Shown here: in pieces, positions 19,650 to 29,937 of the stretch
Numbering within the stretch: position 1 is the first letter of the stretch
Layout: every line of letters starts with the position of its first letter
Source: CAWABB01 sp963701735
GTDB lineage: Bacteria > Bacteroidota > Ignavibacteria > UBA10030 > UBA6906
Reading direction: 5' to 3'
DNA length: 64,000 nt
Assembly (NCBI GenBank): GCA_963701735.1
Contig: CAVPBI010000023.1
Coordinates: forward strand, 124,001 to 188,000
Made by a program: the position numbers and the translations under genes
Notes under the pieces: model-generated
Told to the model about the DNA's origin: nothing
Databases searched by the model: none
Seen by the model: the letters and a program-made list of their open reading frames with translations, nothing else

Positions 19650-22081
19650 TCACGCCTCCTTATCATTGCCCGAAAGCCTCCCTATCCCATCACCACGTCG
19701 ACCGAGCAGGTCGATCCCGCCGGCTGTACCGGGACGAGGCCGCGAATCGGCGCGCCGTCTCATCGAAACGCTCTTGACTCCCTTTTCGACATGTGCCGGG
19801 TTCTTGACGTTGATGGTGTATTGCGCTCCTCGCCAGATCCTGGTGACCGTGAACCCGGGCCATGAAGCGGGAATGCACGGGTCGATCTCCAGGCCGTCGT
19901 ACCCGGGCCGGATCCCCAGCATCCATTGCGTCGCCGCATAGTACGCCCACCCACCAGTTCCGGTCAGCCAGGGGTGACGTCCTCTCCCGAACGCGGTGTG
20001 GTCCTTCCCCATGACGAACTGGACATAGGAGTACGGTTCCGCCTCCCTCACCTCGATGAGATCGTTCTGGTTGTACGGAAGGAGCGCATCATAGAGCTCC
20101 AGCGCGCGCGTGCCTCTTCCAAGCTTGCACTCGGCCACCCAGGCCCAGGGGTTCGGGTGACTGAAAATCGCGCCGTTTTCCTTGATCCCCGGATAGACCC
20201 TGGTGATGTAGCCGACGTCATCGTCGGGCTTCCTGAACGTCGGCGACATGAGGTGAATCCCGTACTTCGAGAAAAGGTGCTTGTGCACCGAATCCATGGC
20301 CATCCTGCCCCGCTCCGGAGATGCGGCGCCGGAAAGCACGGCGAGACTGTTGCTTTCGAGGAAGATCTTCCCCTCGGTATTCTTTTTCGAGCCGACCGTG
20401 AGCCCCTTGCGCGTCACGCCCCGGATATACCATTCGCCGTCCCATAGCTTCTCCTCGCAGGTCTTCCTCACCCTGGCGGCCAACTCCTCGTACGTGCGGA
20501 CGTCGGCGTTCCGTTTCAGGTACCGTGCGGCCTCGATGAACGTTATCAGCGCCCAGTGATGGAGGAACGACACCATGGCGCTCTCCCCGCCACCCAGGTT
20601 CAGGCAATCATTCCAGTCTGCCCGAAGCCCCAGGCAGACGCCGTTCTGCCCGATCTGCTCCGCCGAAAAATCGAGCGCCCGCTTCATGTGATCGTATACC
20701 GTCCCCTCCCCCTTGTCCGCAAAGGGAACGACGAGGTCGAAGAACCCGGCGTCTCCCGTCTCCTTCACATACTCGCAGATCGAAGGCACGAGCCAGAGGT
20801 GGTCATCCGAGCAGGTGTCCTTCAGGCCGTGGATGATGTCGGCGGCCGAAGGCGTAGGCACCACCGTCGGGAGCTTCACGCCTGGGAGCTTTTCCTCGCG
20901 CGGCTTGAAGACATCGGGGTCGAAGAGGTGCAGCCCGTAGCCCTGGCTCACCTGCCCCTGAAGCAGCTCCATGATCCTGTTCCGTACGGCACCGGGATTG
21001 GTGTGCGGGACCGACATGATGTCCTGCGACGTGTCACGATACCCAAGCCCGGTCCTCCCCCCGACCTCGACGAACGACGCAAAGCGGGACCAGACCACGC
21101 ACGTCTCCGCCTGCAACAGCGTCCACGTATTCAGCATCGTGTTCATGCCCTGGTGGGGAGTCGAGCACTGGAACCGCGAGAGCTTTGCCTTCCAGTACTC
21201 CGCAAGCTCGGCGAATGCGGCATCGACGGCACGCGGATCGGAATACTTCTGCCTGATGGCCTTGCCGGTAGATCGTGGACCCACGCCGAGCATGAATACC
21301 AGACGCTTCTCCTCGCCGGGGGCAAGGGTGATCCGGGTATGGAGTGCGCCGCAATGATTCCCCCCCAGCTCGCTGCTGCCGTGGCACGCTCCCCGTTCGA
21401 CTGCGATCGGGTCGGTCTCCGTCCGGTAATTCCCCAGGAACCGGTCACGGACGCAGTCGTAGCTCTCCGGCTTGAAGTTGGACGCGAAATAGTGGAACGT
21501 CCACGGCTCGTAGAAGAAGTCGTATTCGATGATCTCGTCGGCGTAGCTCGATCCGCTCGCGTAGAGAGACATCTGGAGATTCTGGTTGTCGATCTCGATA
21601 TGGTGGAACGAAAACTCGACGTACCCGAACACGCTGAGCTGGCGCTTCGTCGATCCGGTATTGCGAATCACGACATCCCACAGCTCGACATCGTCGTTCA
21701 CGGGGATGAACAGCGTCTGCTCGGCACGGATGCCGGCATAGTCGCACAGGAACCTGGAGTACGAGAGGCCATGGCGGCACTGATAGCTGGCCTTCGAAAG
21801 GTCCTTCCCGACAGGCTGCCAGGAGACTGACCAGAAATCCCCGGACTCATCGTCGCGGAGGTAGACGTAGTGTCCCGGCCGGTCCAGAGGAACGCCGTTC
21901 TGCCGGAAGCGGGTGATCCGGTGGTGCTCAGCGCTCTTGTAGAACGCATAGCCGCCGGCATTGTGGGAGATCACCGCGCAGAGGTCCCTGCACTCCGAGA
22001 TAGTTCGTCCAGGAGACCGGGACGTCGGGCCGTTCGATGACATACTCGCGATTGCTCGTCGTCAAAATATCCGTACCGCAT
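19650..22081 (-). CDS. chbP: N,N'-diacetylchitobiose phosphorylase, GH94 (frameshifted near the start)
   Basis: About 810 residues. It splits chitobiose with phosphate into GlcNAc-1-phosphate and GlcNAc, saving one ATP. The sequence follows Vibrio ChbP closely: VISHNAGGYAFY, RPGHYVYLRDD, AETCVVWSRFASF, VGGRTGLGYRDT, TVVPTPS, the general-acid Asp in LRADWNDCLNLGG, and WLTGTGGWAYYA. The true start is MRYGYFDDEQ at 22081, seven bases after AAGGA. Two frame slips near 22050 and 22000 separate it from the main body. No signal peptide, so cytoplasmic. The C-terminal 35 residues diverge and are rich in Arg. Sits between two chitinase genes. Confidence 0.92.
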
Positions 22082-22095
22082 TGGCGTGTCCTTTT

Positions 22096-23304
22096 CTAGC
22101 GAACAGTTGAGGGTGCTGCTTCGAGACCGCTCCTGAGGGCGTCCAGAAGCGGCGTGGTTCCGTCGGGCAAGATAGTCCCCGGTGATCTCCCAGATGATGA
22201 CGCCGCGGACATCGTGGTCGACGACGTAGCGGGCCTTGGCCCGGATCGACTCTTCATCGTCATAAGAGACGAAGACGCGTGCGTCGGCGTTCACCAGGTA
22301 CGGTACGCAGGCCTTCTCATCCCAGCGCCTGGTGAAGCGCCCGAGGGCCGGGACAATGTCGTAGTACGCTGCGCCCGTTGCGGGAAAGAATACGGTGTCA
22401 GGTCCACTGTGCGGGCCATTGAGGCCCGCGCACCCGGCGTAGGTCCTCCCGTAGAACGGGACTCCGAGGTTGAGCTTCGACGCGGGAACCCCCAGCGTTT
22501 CGTGATACTGCCGGTACGCCCAGTCCACGCACAGTGTCGTGTCGGCACCGGCAGAAGGATAGAGCGGACAGTTGTGATTGGCGAGCGGATCCCATGCCCC
22601 GTGGAAATCGTATGTCATGAGATTGATGAAGTCCAGGATTGGAACCCGTGACTTTCTCGAGGTCGATGTTGCGCACGTGCACCGCGCCGGCCGGAAGCGC
22701 CGCGGTCAGGAGATACCCCTTCCCTGCGCGCTTCCCAAGGTCGTTGAGACTGTCCCGCAGCGAGGAGAGAAGGAGCGTGAAGTTTTCTCTGTCCGCCGGC
22801 GTCCCCTTGTGATCGGCGAATCCGGGGTATTCCCAGTCGATGTCGATGCCGTCAAAGCCGTACCGCCGAATGGCCTCTATGCAGGAATGGGAGAAGGCGG
22901 CCCGTAGCTTCGCGCTCGCCGCAATGGCGGGAAAGTTGTCCGAGTCTTCCCACCCCCCGAGGGAAAGGAGGACGCGGACGCCGCGCTTGTGCGCCAGACC
23001 CACGAGCGTCGAATCGGCATTCCCCTGCAGGTACATCGAGTCGCCGACGCTGTCCTTCCCCACAATGCGTCCGTCGGGAAGCGGCAGGAAGAACGCGTAG
23101 TTGATGATCGTCAGCTTCTCGTACGGGATCCGGGCCGGTGAGGCGAGGTTGTTCCGGTCCGACCATCTCCAGGATGGATAGTAACCGATCATCTCTTTCG
23201 TGAGGGGTTGTGCCGGCGCCAGAGCCGGAGCTGAGGCCAGCAGACCAATCACCAGGAACAGAGACTCTCCTGGCGTGCGACCGCGATCGATGGCGACGCG
23301 TCAT
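22096..23304 (-). CDS. GH18 chitinase without sorting tail (three frameshifts)
   Basis: Second GH18 enzyme. The signal peptide core is LFLVIGLLASAPALAPAQ; its frame is open only to the MFS stop, so the start is probably the ATG overlapping that stop (ATGA, 23304) with a slip near 23260. The barrel shows MIGYYPSWRW, LLSLGGWEDSDNFP, catalytic DGIDIDWE, MTYDFHGAWD, LGVPFYGR and VIIWEITGDY. Slips near 22645 and 22165. It ends LLDALRSGLEAAPSTVR with no sorting tail, so the mature enzyme should stay in the periplasm. This differs from the other chitinase in the operon. Confidence 0.87.
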
Positions 23305-24584
23305 TGCGTCACCTCTTCCGTTTCGTCGGTCACCCGGAAGGGAACGAACCAGGTCGCCAGGAACGATGGAATGGTTGCGATGATGACCCAGATGAAGAAT
23401 GTGCGGTAACCGAGCCAGTCGCTCAAGAACCCGCTCAGCATCGACGGGATCATCATGCCCAGGCTCATGATGCCGGTGGCAAACGCATAGTGGGCCATCT
23501 TGTAGGGCCCCGGTGCGATCTGCTGCATCATGAACAGCGTCAGACCCACGAACCCGAACCCGTATCCAAAATACTCGAACACAACCGCTGTTCCGATGAC
23601 CGTCAGGCTTGTCGGCTGTGAGATCGCCAGAAACGCGTAGACCGCAAACGGGATATTGAAGAAGCAGCAGAGAATGAAGAGCGACTTCCGGAGTCCGCGG
23701 CCGGCGGTGAAATACCCGGCGGCGAGTGAGCCGAGGACGAACGCCGCCGCTCCGAAGGTTCCGTAGACGATCCCGATCTCCGATGTAGAAAGCCCGAGCC
23801 CACCCGACTCACGTGCGGCTTTCATGAAGAGGGGGACGATCTTGATGGCCTGCCCCTCCGCAAACCGGTAGAGGATAATGAAGGCAATCCCCCAGATGAT
23901 GTGCTTCTTTTGAAAGAATGTCTTGAGCACCTCGGCAAACCTGGCGAACCCCTCCTTCAGGGAGCCGACCTCGCTGGCCGCGCCTCCCGAAGGGAGGAAT
24001 CTGAAATGATAGATGCTCAGGAGGACAAGGATGCCCCCGAAGATGCCCATCACGATCATCCAGGCATGGAGGACGCCGACATTCAACTCAAGCTGTCCCG
24101 CCAGGAAGACCAGAGCACCCTGCGCGAAGATCTTCGCGATGTTGTACGCAGCCCCCTGCCATCCCACGAACTGCGCCTGTTGTTTGGCGGACAGGACGTT
24201 GATATACACGCCGTCCGCGGCTATGTCATGCGTCGCCCCGTTGAAGGCGATGATCGCGAAGAGGGCGAGCGTGTACGTGAAGAAACTGTCCAGCGGCAGG
24301 CTGAGCACAAGGAGGCCGAACGCCACCCCGCCGAAGAATTGCGTGCCGACAACGAAGTGCTTCTTCGTTTTGAACATCTCGAGCAACGGTCCCCAGACGG
24401 GCTTCAGGGTCCAGGGGAGCATCACGAGCGATGTCCAGAAGGCGATCTGGGCGTCGCTGATCCCCATGCTTTTGTACATGAGCGTCGACACCATGGCGAT
24501 CGCGACGAAGGGCAAGCCCTCGGCAAAGTAGAGGCTCGGCACCCAGCGGGCCGGGGAGAGAGGTGCGGGGTTGTTTTCTTTCAT
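23301..24584 (-). CDS. AmpG-like MFS transporter, probable chito-oligosaccharide importer
   Basis: About 427 residues with 12 predicted helices, intact. The opening RWVPSLYFAEGLPF and GATHDIAADGVYI are typical of the AmpG/acetyl-CoA-transporter branch of the major facilitator family; AmpG itself imports GlcNAc-anhydromuramyl peptides. An upstream in-frame ATG (24629) would add 15 residues overlapping the ROK gene; neither start has a good ribosome-binding site, and 24584 gives the usual family N-terminus. Lying between a ROK kinase and chitinase/phosphorylase genes, it most likely carries chitobiose or GlcNAc across the inner membrane. Confidence 0.85.
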   Translation of the reverse strand: MKENNPAPLSPARWVPSLYFAEGLPFVAIAMVSTLMYKSMGISDAQIAFWTSLVMLPWTLKPVWGPLLEMFKTKKHFVVGTQFFGGVAFGLLVLSLPLDSFFTYTLALFAIIAFNGATHDIAADGVYINVLSAKQQAQFVGWQGAAYNIAKIFAQGALVFLAGQLELNVGVLHAWMIVMGIFGGILVLLSIYHFRFLPSGGAASEVGSLKEGFARFAEVLKTFFQKKHIIWGIAFIILYRFAEGQAIKIVPLFMKAARESGGLGLSTSEIGIVYGTFGAAAFVLGSLAAGYFTAGRGLRKSLFILCCFFNIPFAVYAFLAISQPTSLTVIGTAVVFEYFGYGFGFVGLTLFMMQQIAPGPYKMAHYAFATGIMSLGMMIPSMLSGFLSDWLGYRTFFIWVIIATIPSFLATWFVPFRVTDETEEVTQ

Positions 24585-24613
24585 GCGGGGGTCACGTTGG
24601 TTGGGAGGAAGGC

Positions 24614-25597
24614 TCACACATCGATCCATCGCCCGGGCAGGTTTGCCGAGCGCGCCGCGAGAGACGCCACGCCTCGCATCGCAGCACCGCCGTCAGTCAT
24701 TGCCGACCGCACAATCCTCAGGCCACCCCGACGGACCTGAAGGGCATGGTCCTGGAACCACTCGAGAGCCGGATCGAGAACAAACGGGCCCGCATTCATG
24801 ACGCCGCCCGAGAGCACGATCATCTCGGGATCGAACACGGTCGCGAGGTCGACAAGCAATCGCCCCAGGTACCGGGCCGTGATCGCAAACGCTTCGCGCG
24901 CGAGAGGATCGCCCTGCTCTGCGGCCCGAAAGATCGCCCTGGCATCCAGGGACGAGGATTCGACGGTGCGAAGAACAGAGGGTCCCTCCCCTTTCTGCAG
25001 CAACTCTTCCACAGTCCGCCGCAGGCCCGTAGCCGAGACAATCGTTTCCGCACATCCCCTGCGCCCGCATCCGCACAGTCGACCGTCCGGCTCCAGGATG
25101 ACATGGCCCAGCTCACCCGCCAGGCCGTGCGCTCCCTGGAGCAACTTCCCGTCCAGGATGAAGCCGGAGCCCAGTCCAGTGCCGAGCGTAATGACGATGC
25201 AGTGACGCGTCCCGCGAGCGGCCCCGTACCAGTACTCCCCGAGCGCAGCCGCCGCCGCGTCGTTTGAGACGGTCACGGGGACACGAACATGCGACTCGAG
25301 GGCGCTGCGGATATTGACGGTCCCCCAGGCGAGATTCGAAGGGCTCTGGATCGTTCCGTCGAACGCGTTGCCCGCCGGTGCGGCCACGCCGACACCGGCG
25401 AGGTGGGCCTCAGGATGTACCTTTCGCACCGCCGCGCCGATCGCAGTTGCGAGCGTGGTGACGTAGGTCTGAATCGAGTTGCATGATTGCGTCGGGAAGA
25501 CGTCCGGGCCGTGAAACCCGCCGTCAGGATCCAGGATTCCGACCCGCGTGTTTGTTCCGCCCAAATCGATCCCTGCGAAGACAGGCATCGAACTCAT
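24614..25597 (-). CDS. ROK-family sugar kinase, probable N-acetylglucosamine kinase
   Basis: 327 residues, intact, cytoplasmic. ATP site FAGIDLGGTNTRVGI (residues 7-21), second phosphate motif GTGLGSGFI, and the ROK zinc/sugar signature GELGHVILEPDG..CGCGRRGCAE with three of the conserved cysteines and the histidine. No DNA-binding domain precedes it, so it is an enzyme rather than a NagC-type repressor. First gene of the chitin operon; it would phosphorylate the GlcNAc released by ChbP. Glucose is the main alternative substrate, because ROK kinases overlap in specificity. Confidence 0.88.
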   Translation of the reverse strand: MSSMPVFAGIDLGGTNTRVGILDPDGGFHGPDVFPTQSCNSIQTYVTTLATAIGAAVRKVHPEAHLAGVGVAAPAGNAFDGTIQSPSNLAWGTVNIRSALESHVRVPVTVSNDAAAAALGEYWYGAARGTRHCIVITLGTGLGSGFILDGKLLQGAHGLAGELGHVILEPDGRLCGCGRRGCAETIVSATGLRRTVEELLQKGEGPSVLRTVESSSLDARAIFRAAEQGDPLAREAFAITARYLGRLLVDLATVFDPEMIVLSGGVMNAGPFVLDPALEWFQDHALQVRRGGLRIVRSAMTDGGAAMRGVASLAARSANLPGRWIDV

Positions 25598-25961
25598 ATG
25601 CGCACCAGAAACGGCATCAGGTTGTCACTCGAACGCCGGGAAGGAGATTCCGGAGGGACTGGCGAATTTGTTGTTTCACCCAACTAACTCAGTGGCAAAA
25701 CTAACACCCAGTGGCCTGAGAATCAAGGAGAATATCGAGAACTTTGGCCATTTCGGCTTCAAGGCAGAACCCTGCGACAGGATGCCGAGGCTGTCCTCAG
25801 TACGGGATATTTCCTATCTTGGTGCGACACATTCCGCGGACCGCCAGGCCAGCCGCTGGCAACGAGCGGGCCGCATCCCTGTGCATCTCACGGTTGCCTC
25901 CACCCACTCACTTTTCGATGCGAGGGACATCCGGCACGGGAATCATGAAAGGAGCGCCACG
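25598..25961. other. Divergent control region between the chitin operon and the amidase gene
   Basis: No gene supported. It holds the direct repeat at 25682-25715 and a TATCTT at 25815-25820 that could be a -10 for the plus strand, without a good -35. Confidence 0.4.
25682..25715. repeat. Imperfect direct repeat, candidate operator
   Basis: AACTAAC-TCAGTGGC (25682-25696) recurs as AACTAAC-ACCCAGTGGC (25699-25715), 17 bases apart start to start. It lies 85-118 bases upstream of the ROK kinase start, where a regulator of the chitin operon could bind. Confidence 0.35.
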
Positions 25962-28900
25962 ATGGTTGTCCGCCACGGTTACTCCTGGCTCGTGCTGCTG
26001 CTTCTCGCCGCGGCACCGGCGCTTTCGCATCAGACGGAACCGTTGGTATTCTCCGATACCCGGTGGCCGCTGACAGTCTCCGTTGGAAACACTCCCGACA
26101 GCCCGAACATCGAACAGAGCCTGATCTATGTCAGCGGCCCCTCAGCCCCGTCGCACGCAGCGTTCTCCCGGATCGTCGTCGTCGGCACAGCAAGCGATTC
26201 GTTCTGGACCGTGCAGGCCCGCGTGCACGAAGGGGGCGGGTGGTCGGGCTGGCTGAGGCTCGATCGCGCGATCACCCCTGAAGGGAAATTCTGGGCGCGA
26301 CTCATCCATGATGCGCCTGAGGGCTCGAAAGTCGAAATCAGAATCCTCCCTGGAGAACGGCCCGGCAGCCTCACCGGGTCGATCCGGCTGAACCTGACCT
26401 ACGTCGTCCCTCTCAGCCGCGCCGAAGAAAGTGCCTCCCCCGTCACCCTGCCGGACCCGTCTGTCCAGACCCCGAACACCGGATGTGTCGATCCGCCGCC
26501 GGTGATTACGCGCGAACAATGGGGCGCCGTCCCGCCTGCCGGCACCCAGGTGCCCCACACTCCGTACCGGTTCACGCTTCACCATACGGCTATCAACCGG
26601 TGCACGACGTTCGCACAGGGCGCCGCCGAGGCGCGATTCATTCAGGACCTCCACATCAACGGGAACGGCTGGAAGGACATCGGGTACCACTACCTTGTCG
26701 ACGATTCGGGACGAATCTACTGCGGCGTCCCCGACACGATCGTGGGTACGCACGCGGCCAATGCCAACACCGGCAACATCGGCGTCTCCATGATGGGGCT
26801 CTTCAGCGATGTGCCTCCGCCGCCACTCATGGTTGACGCCGTACAGATGCTCTATGCCTCGCTGGCGGAGCGGTTCGGGTGCACGCCCGATTCCCTCTAC
26901 GGCCACAGAGACTACGTGCTGAGCACCGAGTGCCCCGGGGACTCGGGGTATTCGCTCTTGAAGCCGCTTCGGGACGGCATTCGACAGGCCCTTGCCTGCG
27001 GCGGTCCATATGTCACGGATCCGTTTCCTCAACCGTTCTCGCGGAACATCGACGTCTATACGGCGATCACGTTCCACCTGCGCGACGACCTCGAGGGGAT
27101 CAATCCGTCGACGGTGAAGATCTTTGTCGACGGGTCGCAGATCTCTCCGACGAGCGTGGCCGGAAACCCGAATCACTATTACGTTGTCTACGGCCGGGCC
27201 ATGCCGTTCGCGTACAGCCACACGGTGACGGTGACGATCCAGGCGAGCGACAAGGCGATACCCCCGAAAGTCCTGGAATACACGTACACCTTCGCGACCC
27301 AGACCCCCGTTGTCGTCGCCGAGACAAACGGCCCGGCGTCCGTATCGAACGCCACGCTGAGCCTGCAGGGCGCCTGGAGCAATGAGATGTTCGAATCAAA
27401 TCTTCCGGAGCTGTCGCCGGGCGGCAGCCTGGTCGTGGTCGACTCGGCCGGAGCGAGCGCCGCGAGGATCTACCCCCATCTCACCCGGTCAGGCAACTAC
27501 ATCGTCTCCGCCACGACCGGACTGATGATTCCCGGCGCAAACGTCCGCTACCGGTGTGTGAACTCGGCCGGACTCGCCAACGAATACGCCGTCGAATACA
27601 ACACGGCGTTCGCGAACACGTGGGGCCAGCTCGGACGCACTCCCGTCTATCTCGAAGCGGGGTCCCCCTCGTCGGGATACATCGAGCTCCTGCCGGGCGT
27701 GAATCACTGGAGTGCGCTGGTGGTGGACGCTTTCAGATTCGAGGAGCGTGATCCGCTCGAGCCTCCGTCAGCGCCGGAGTTATCGTACGTCCGCTGGGCT
27801 GCTCAGAACGACATCGAGGTGTGTTGGGTCCCGTCGCTGGAGCAGCATATCGTCGGTTACCGGGTCTATCTGAGCGCGGACGGGCGGACATGGGGCGGCC
27901 CGGCCGTCGACGAGACTGTGCTTGGACCGCGGGACACGACCTGGCGGTTCACACCGCCTGTGCCCGACGCCCCCATGTACGTGCGGATCACCGCGGTGAA
28001 GAACCCTGACAGCACCGGCGGGCCGGGAACCGGGCTCGAAAGCCTGCCGAGCGACATCTACGGCGCCTCCCGTCGCGGAACGACGCGCGTCCTCATCGTG
28101 GACAACTTCGACAGGCAGGCGAGCTGGAGCCTTCCAACGCATTTCTTCGTGCGCAGCTACGGCGACGGCCTTCGTTCGTATGGAACGGGGTTCGAGTCCT
28201 GTTCGAATGACGCCGTGCAGTCCGGGCGCGTGAGGCTGGAGGACTACGAGGCGGTCATCTACTTCTGTGGCGACGACAGCGACCGCGAGGAATCGGTTTC
28301 AGAAACGGAACTCGTGATGCTGCAGACGTTCCTGGCATCCGGAGGCAGGCTGTTGATCAGCGGTTCGGAGATCGCCTACGACCTGGGGCGGCCCGGACGG
28401 CCGGATGAATTCTACCTTCAGATGCTGTTCCGCGCGGCGTTCGGAGGGGACGACTCGGGTGTGCATACGTGCGAGGGCGCCGCCGGATCGATCTTCGACG
28501 GGCTCACGTTCGAGTACGGGGCGGAATCAAGCGAGACGTATGTGGAGGACTGGCCGGACTACATCTTCCCTGTCAACGGATCCGATGCGGTCCTCTTCTA
28601 CCAGGGATCGACGACAGCCGCCGTCGCGTACAACGGATTGATCCATCCCGACGCAACCGAACCCGCCCGGGTGGTGTACTGTGCGTTTCCGGTCGAGACC
28701 ATCATGGAGCCTTCTGCGCGAGCGGAGTTCCTGCGGCGAGTGCTGGACTATTTCGAGATCCCGGTAACCCCGTCGGACGTGGCGGACACGGGATCCCGCA
28801 GGAATTCCGGCTCGAGCAAAACTACCCCAATCCCTTCAACGGGGAGACGGTGATTCAGTACGCCGTGGCGGCCGCCGGAGCGCAGGGGAGCGACGCCCGA

Positions 28901-29083
28901 AACGTGAGGCTTGCGGTGTATGACATGCTCGGACGTGAGGTCGCCGTGCTGGTGGATGAGAAGAAGGCGCCAGGCGTGTATGAGGTTACGTGGAACGCCG
29001 GACGGCTTGCGACAGGCGTCTACGTCTATCAACTGAGCGCGGGCCAATCCGTTCGGACCCGGAAACTTGTTTTGCTGAAGTAG
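25962..29083 (+). CDS. Secreted multidomain N-acetylmuramoyl-L-alanine amidase-like protein with T9SS-type tail (one frameshift)
   Basis: About 1040 residues. Signal peptide MVVRHGYSWLVLLLLAAAPA; AAAGGAG lies seven bases before the ATG. The amidase_2/PGRP domain starts at ITREQWGA; zinc ligands are expected in FTLHHTAIN and in GHRDY...ECPG, with the conserved YHYLVDDSGRIY. Next come an Ig-like stretch, a golvesin-type domain ending VVDAFRFE, a fibronectin-III-like domain, and a glutamine-amidotransferase-like fold (TTRVLIVDNFDRQ; GGRLLISGSE). After a slip near 28790 it ends LEQNYPNPFN, VYDMLGREVAVL and TRKLVLLK. It probably cuts peptidoglycan at the cell surface, its own or that of other cells. 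Confidence 0.85.
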
Positions 29084-29184
29084 CCGTGCGTTGATACTGT
29101 CTGGAAGTGATCTGGAAACGCCCGCGCCCCCATTCGCTCCGCGCGAGCGTACACACGAACATCATAATTGAAGGCGTACGCCCT

Positions 29185-29922
29185 TTGACCACGAGACAAC
29201 GAGTGTACAGGATCCTGCTATTGAGCTCCATTGTGGCCCTCTCATGTGCGGTTGATTCCCGGATGCAGGCCCGGGCGCAGGAGACGATACTCACGCTCGA
29301 CTACTTTGGATATCCGCAGCCATGGTATCCATGGAGTCTGGAGCTGAACCCGGGAATCTCGGGCTCGCTCAAGCAGGACGGGTGGAGGGATTACTATATG
29401 GGCGCGACGGCATCCTGGACACCCGAAGATTGGCTCCGATTGGACGGGAGCGGCGAATTCCATTCCACCATTGACCCTCTCTTCGTCAACTCAACGGAAA
29501 TCCGGCCGATACTCCTCGGCGCGTTCATCTGGCCGACACAGGGCAGGTTTTTCAACCTGTACAATCCGGAGTTCAACGTTCGACTCGACTACCGGTTCAT
29601 CAACTATGCAAAGGACTATCCGGACGAAGTGAAGTCCCGGATCCGATTTCAATTGCTTGGAAGATTCACCATCAACGATACCACGATGTCAATCGGGACG
29701 TTCTACGTGCCCTGGGCACTCGAGAGCTACACTGACCTCAATGGCGACCCGAAGGAACGGAACGCGTACATGTGGCGATGGCGCGTAGGGATCGGGTGGG
29801 TGGTCACCGGTTTCCTGCGTGCGGAACTGCATTACATTGCATCCCGCGTCCGCGACACGACCACAGACGAGTTCGAACTTACGTCCCGGACCATCTGGTT
29901 CCTCGTCCGGCACTACTATTGA
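29185..29922 (+). CDS. Outer-membrane beta-barrel-like protein
   Basis: 245 residues from a TTG start; the frame stays open upstream to 29107, so the start is uncertain. A signal peptide (RILLLSSIVALSCAV, cleavage near ARAQ) is followed by alternating strands rich in aromatic residues and short turns, and it ends in VRHYY, the usual barrel-closing aromatic end. The layout resembles DUF2490 outer-membrane proteins. No plug or active site is visible. It starts about 100 bases after the amidase gene and is 15 bases from the next kinase gene, so it may share their transcript. Function unknown. Confidence 0.6.
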   Translation: MTTRQRVYRILLLSSIVALSCAVDSRMQARAQETILTLDYFGYPQPWYPWSLELNPGISGSLKQDGWRDYYMGATASWTPEDWLRLDGSGEFHSTIDPLFVNSTEIRPILLGAFIWPTQGRFFNLYNPEFNVRLDYRFINYAKDYPDEVKSRIRFQLLGRFTINDTTMSIGTFYVPWALESYTDLNGDPKERNAYMWRWRVGIGWVVTGFLRAELHYIASRVRDTTTDEFELTSRTIWFLVRHYY

Positions 29923-29937
29923 TCCCCGCGTACTCCC

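Noticed and set aside
20556..21830. Long open frame (424 codons) opposite chbP
   Set aside because: Antisense to the conserved GH94 core, with no recognisable domain.
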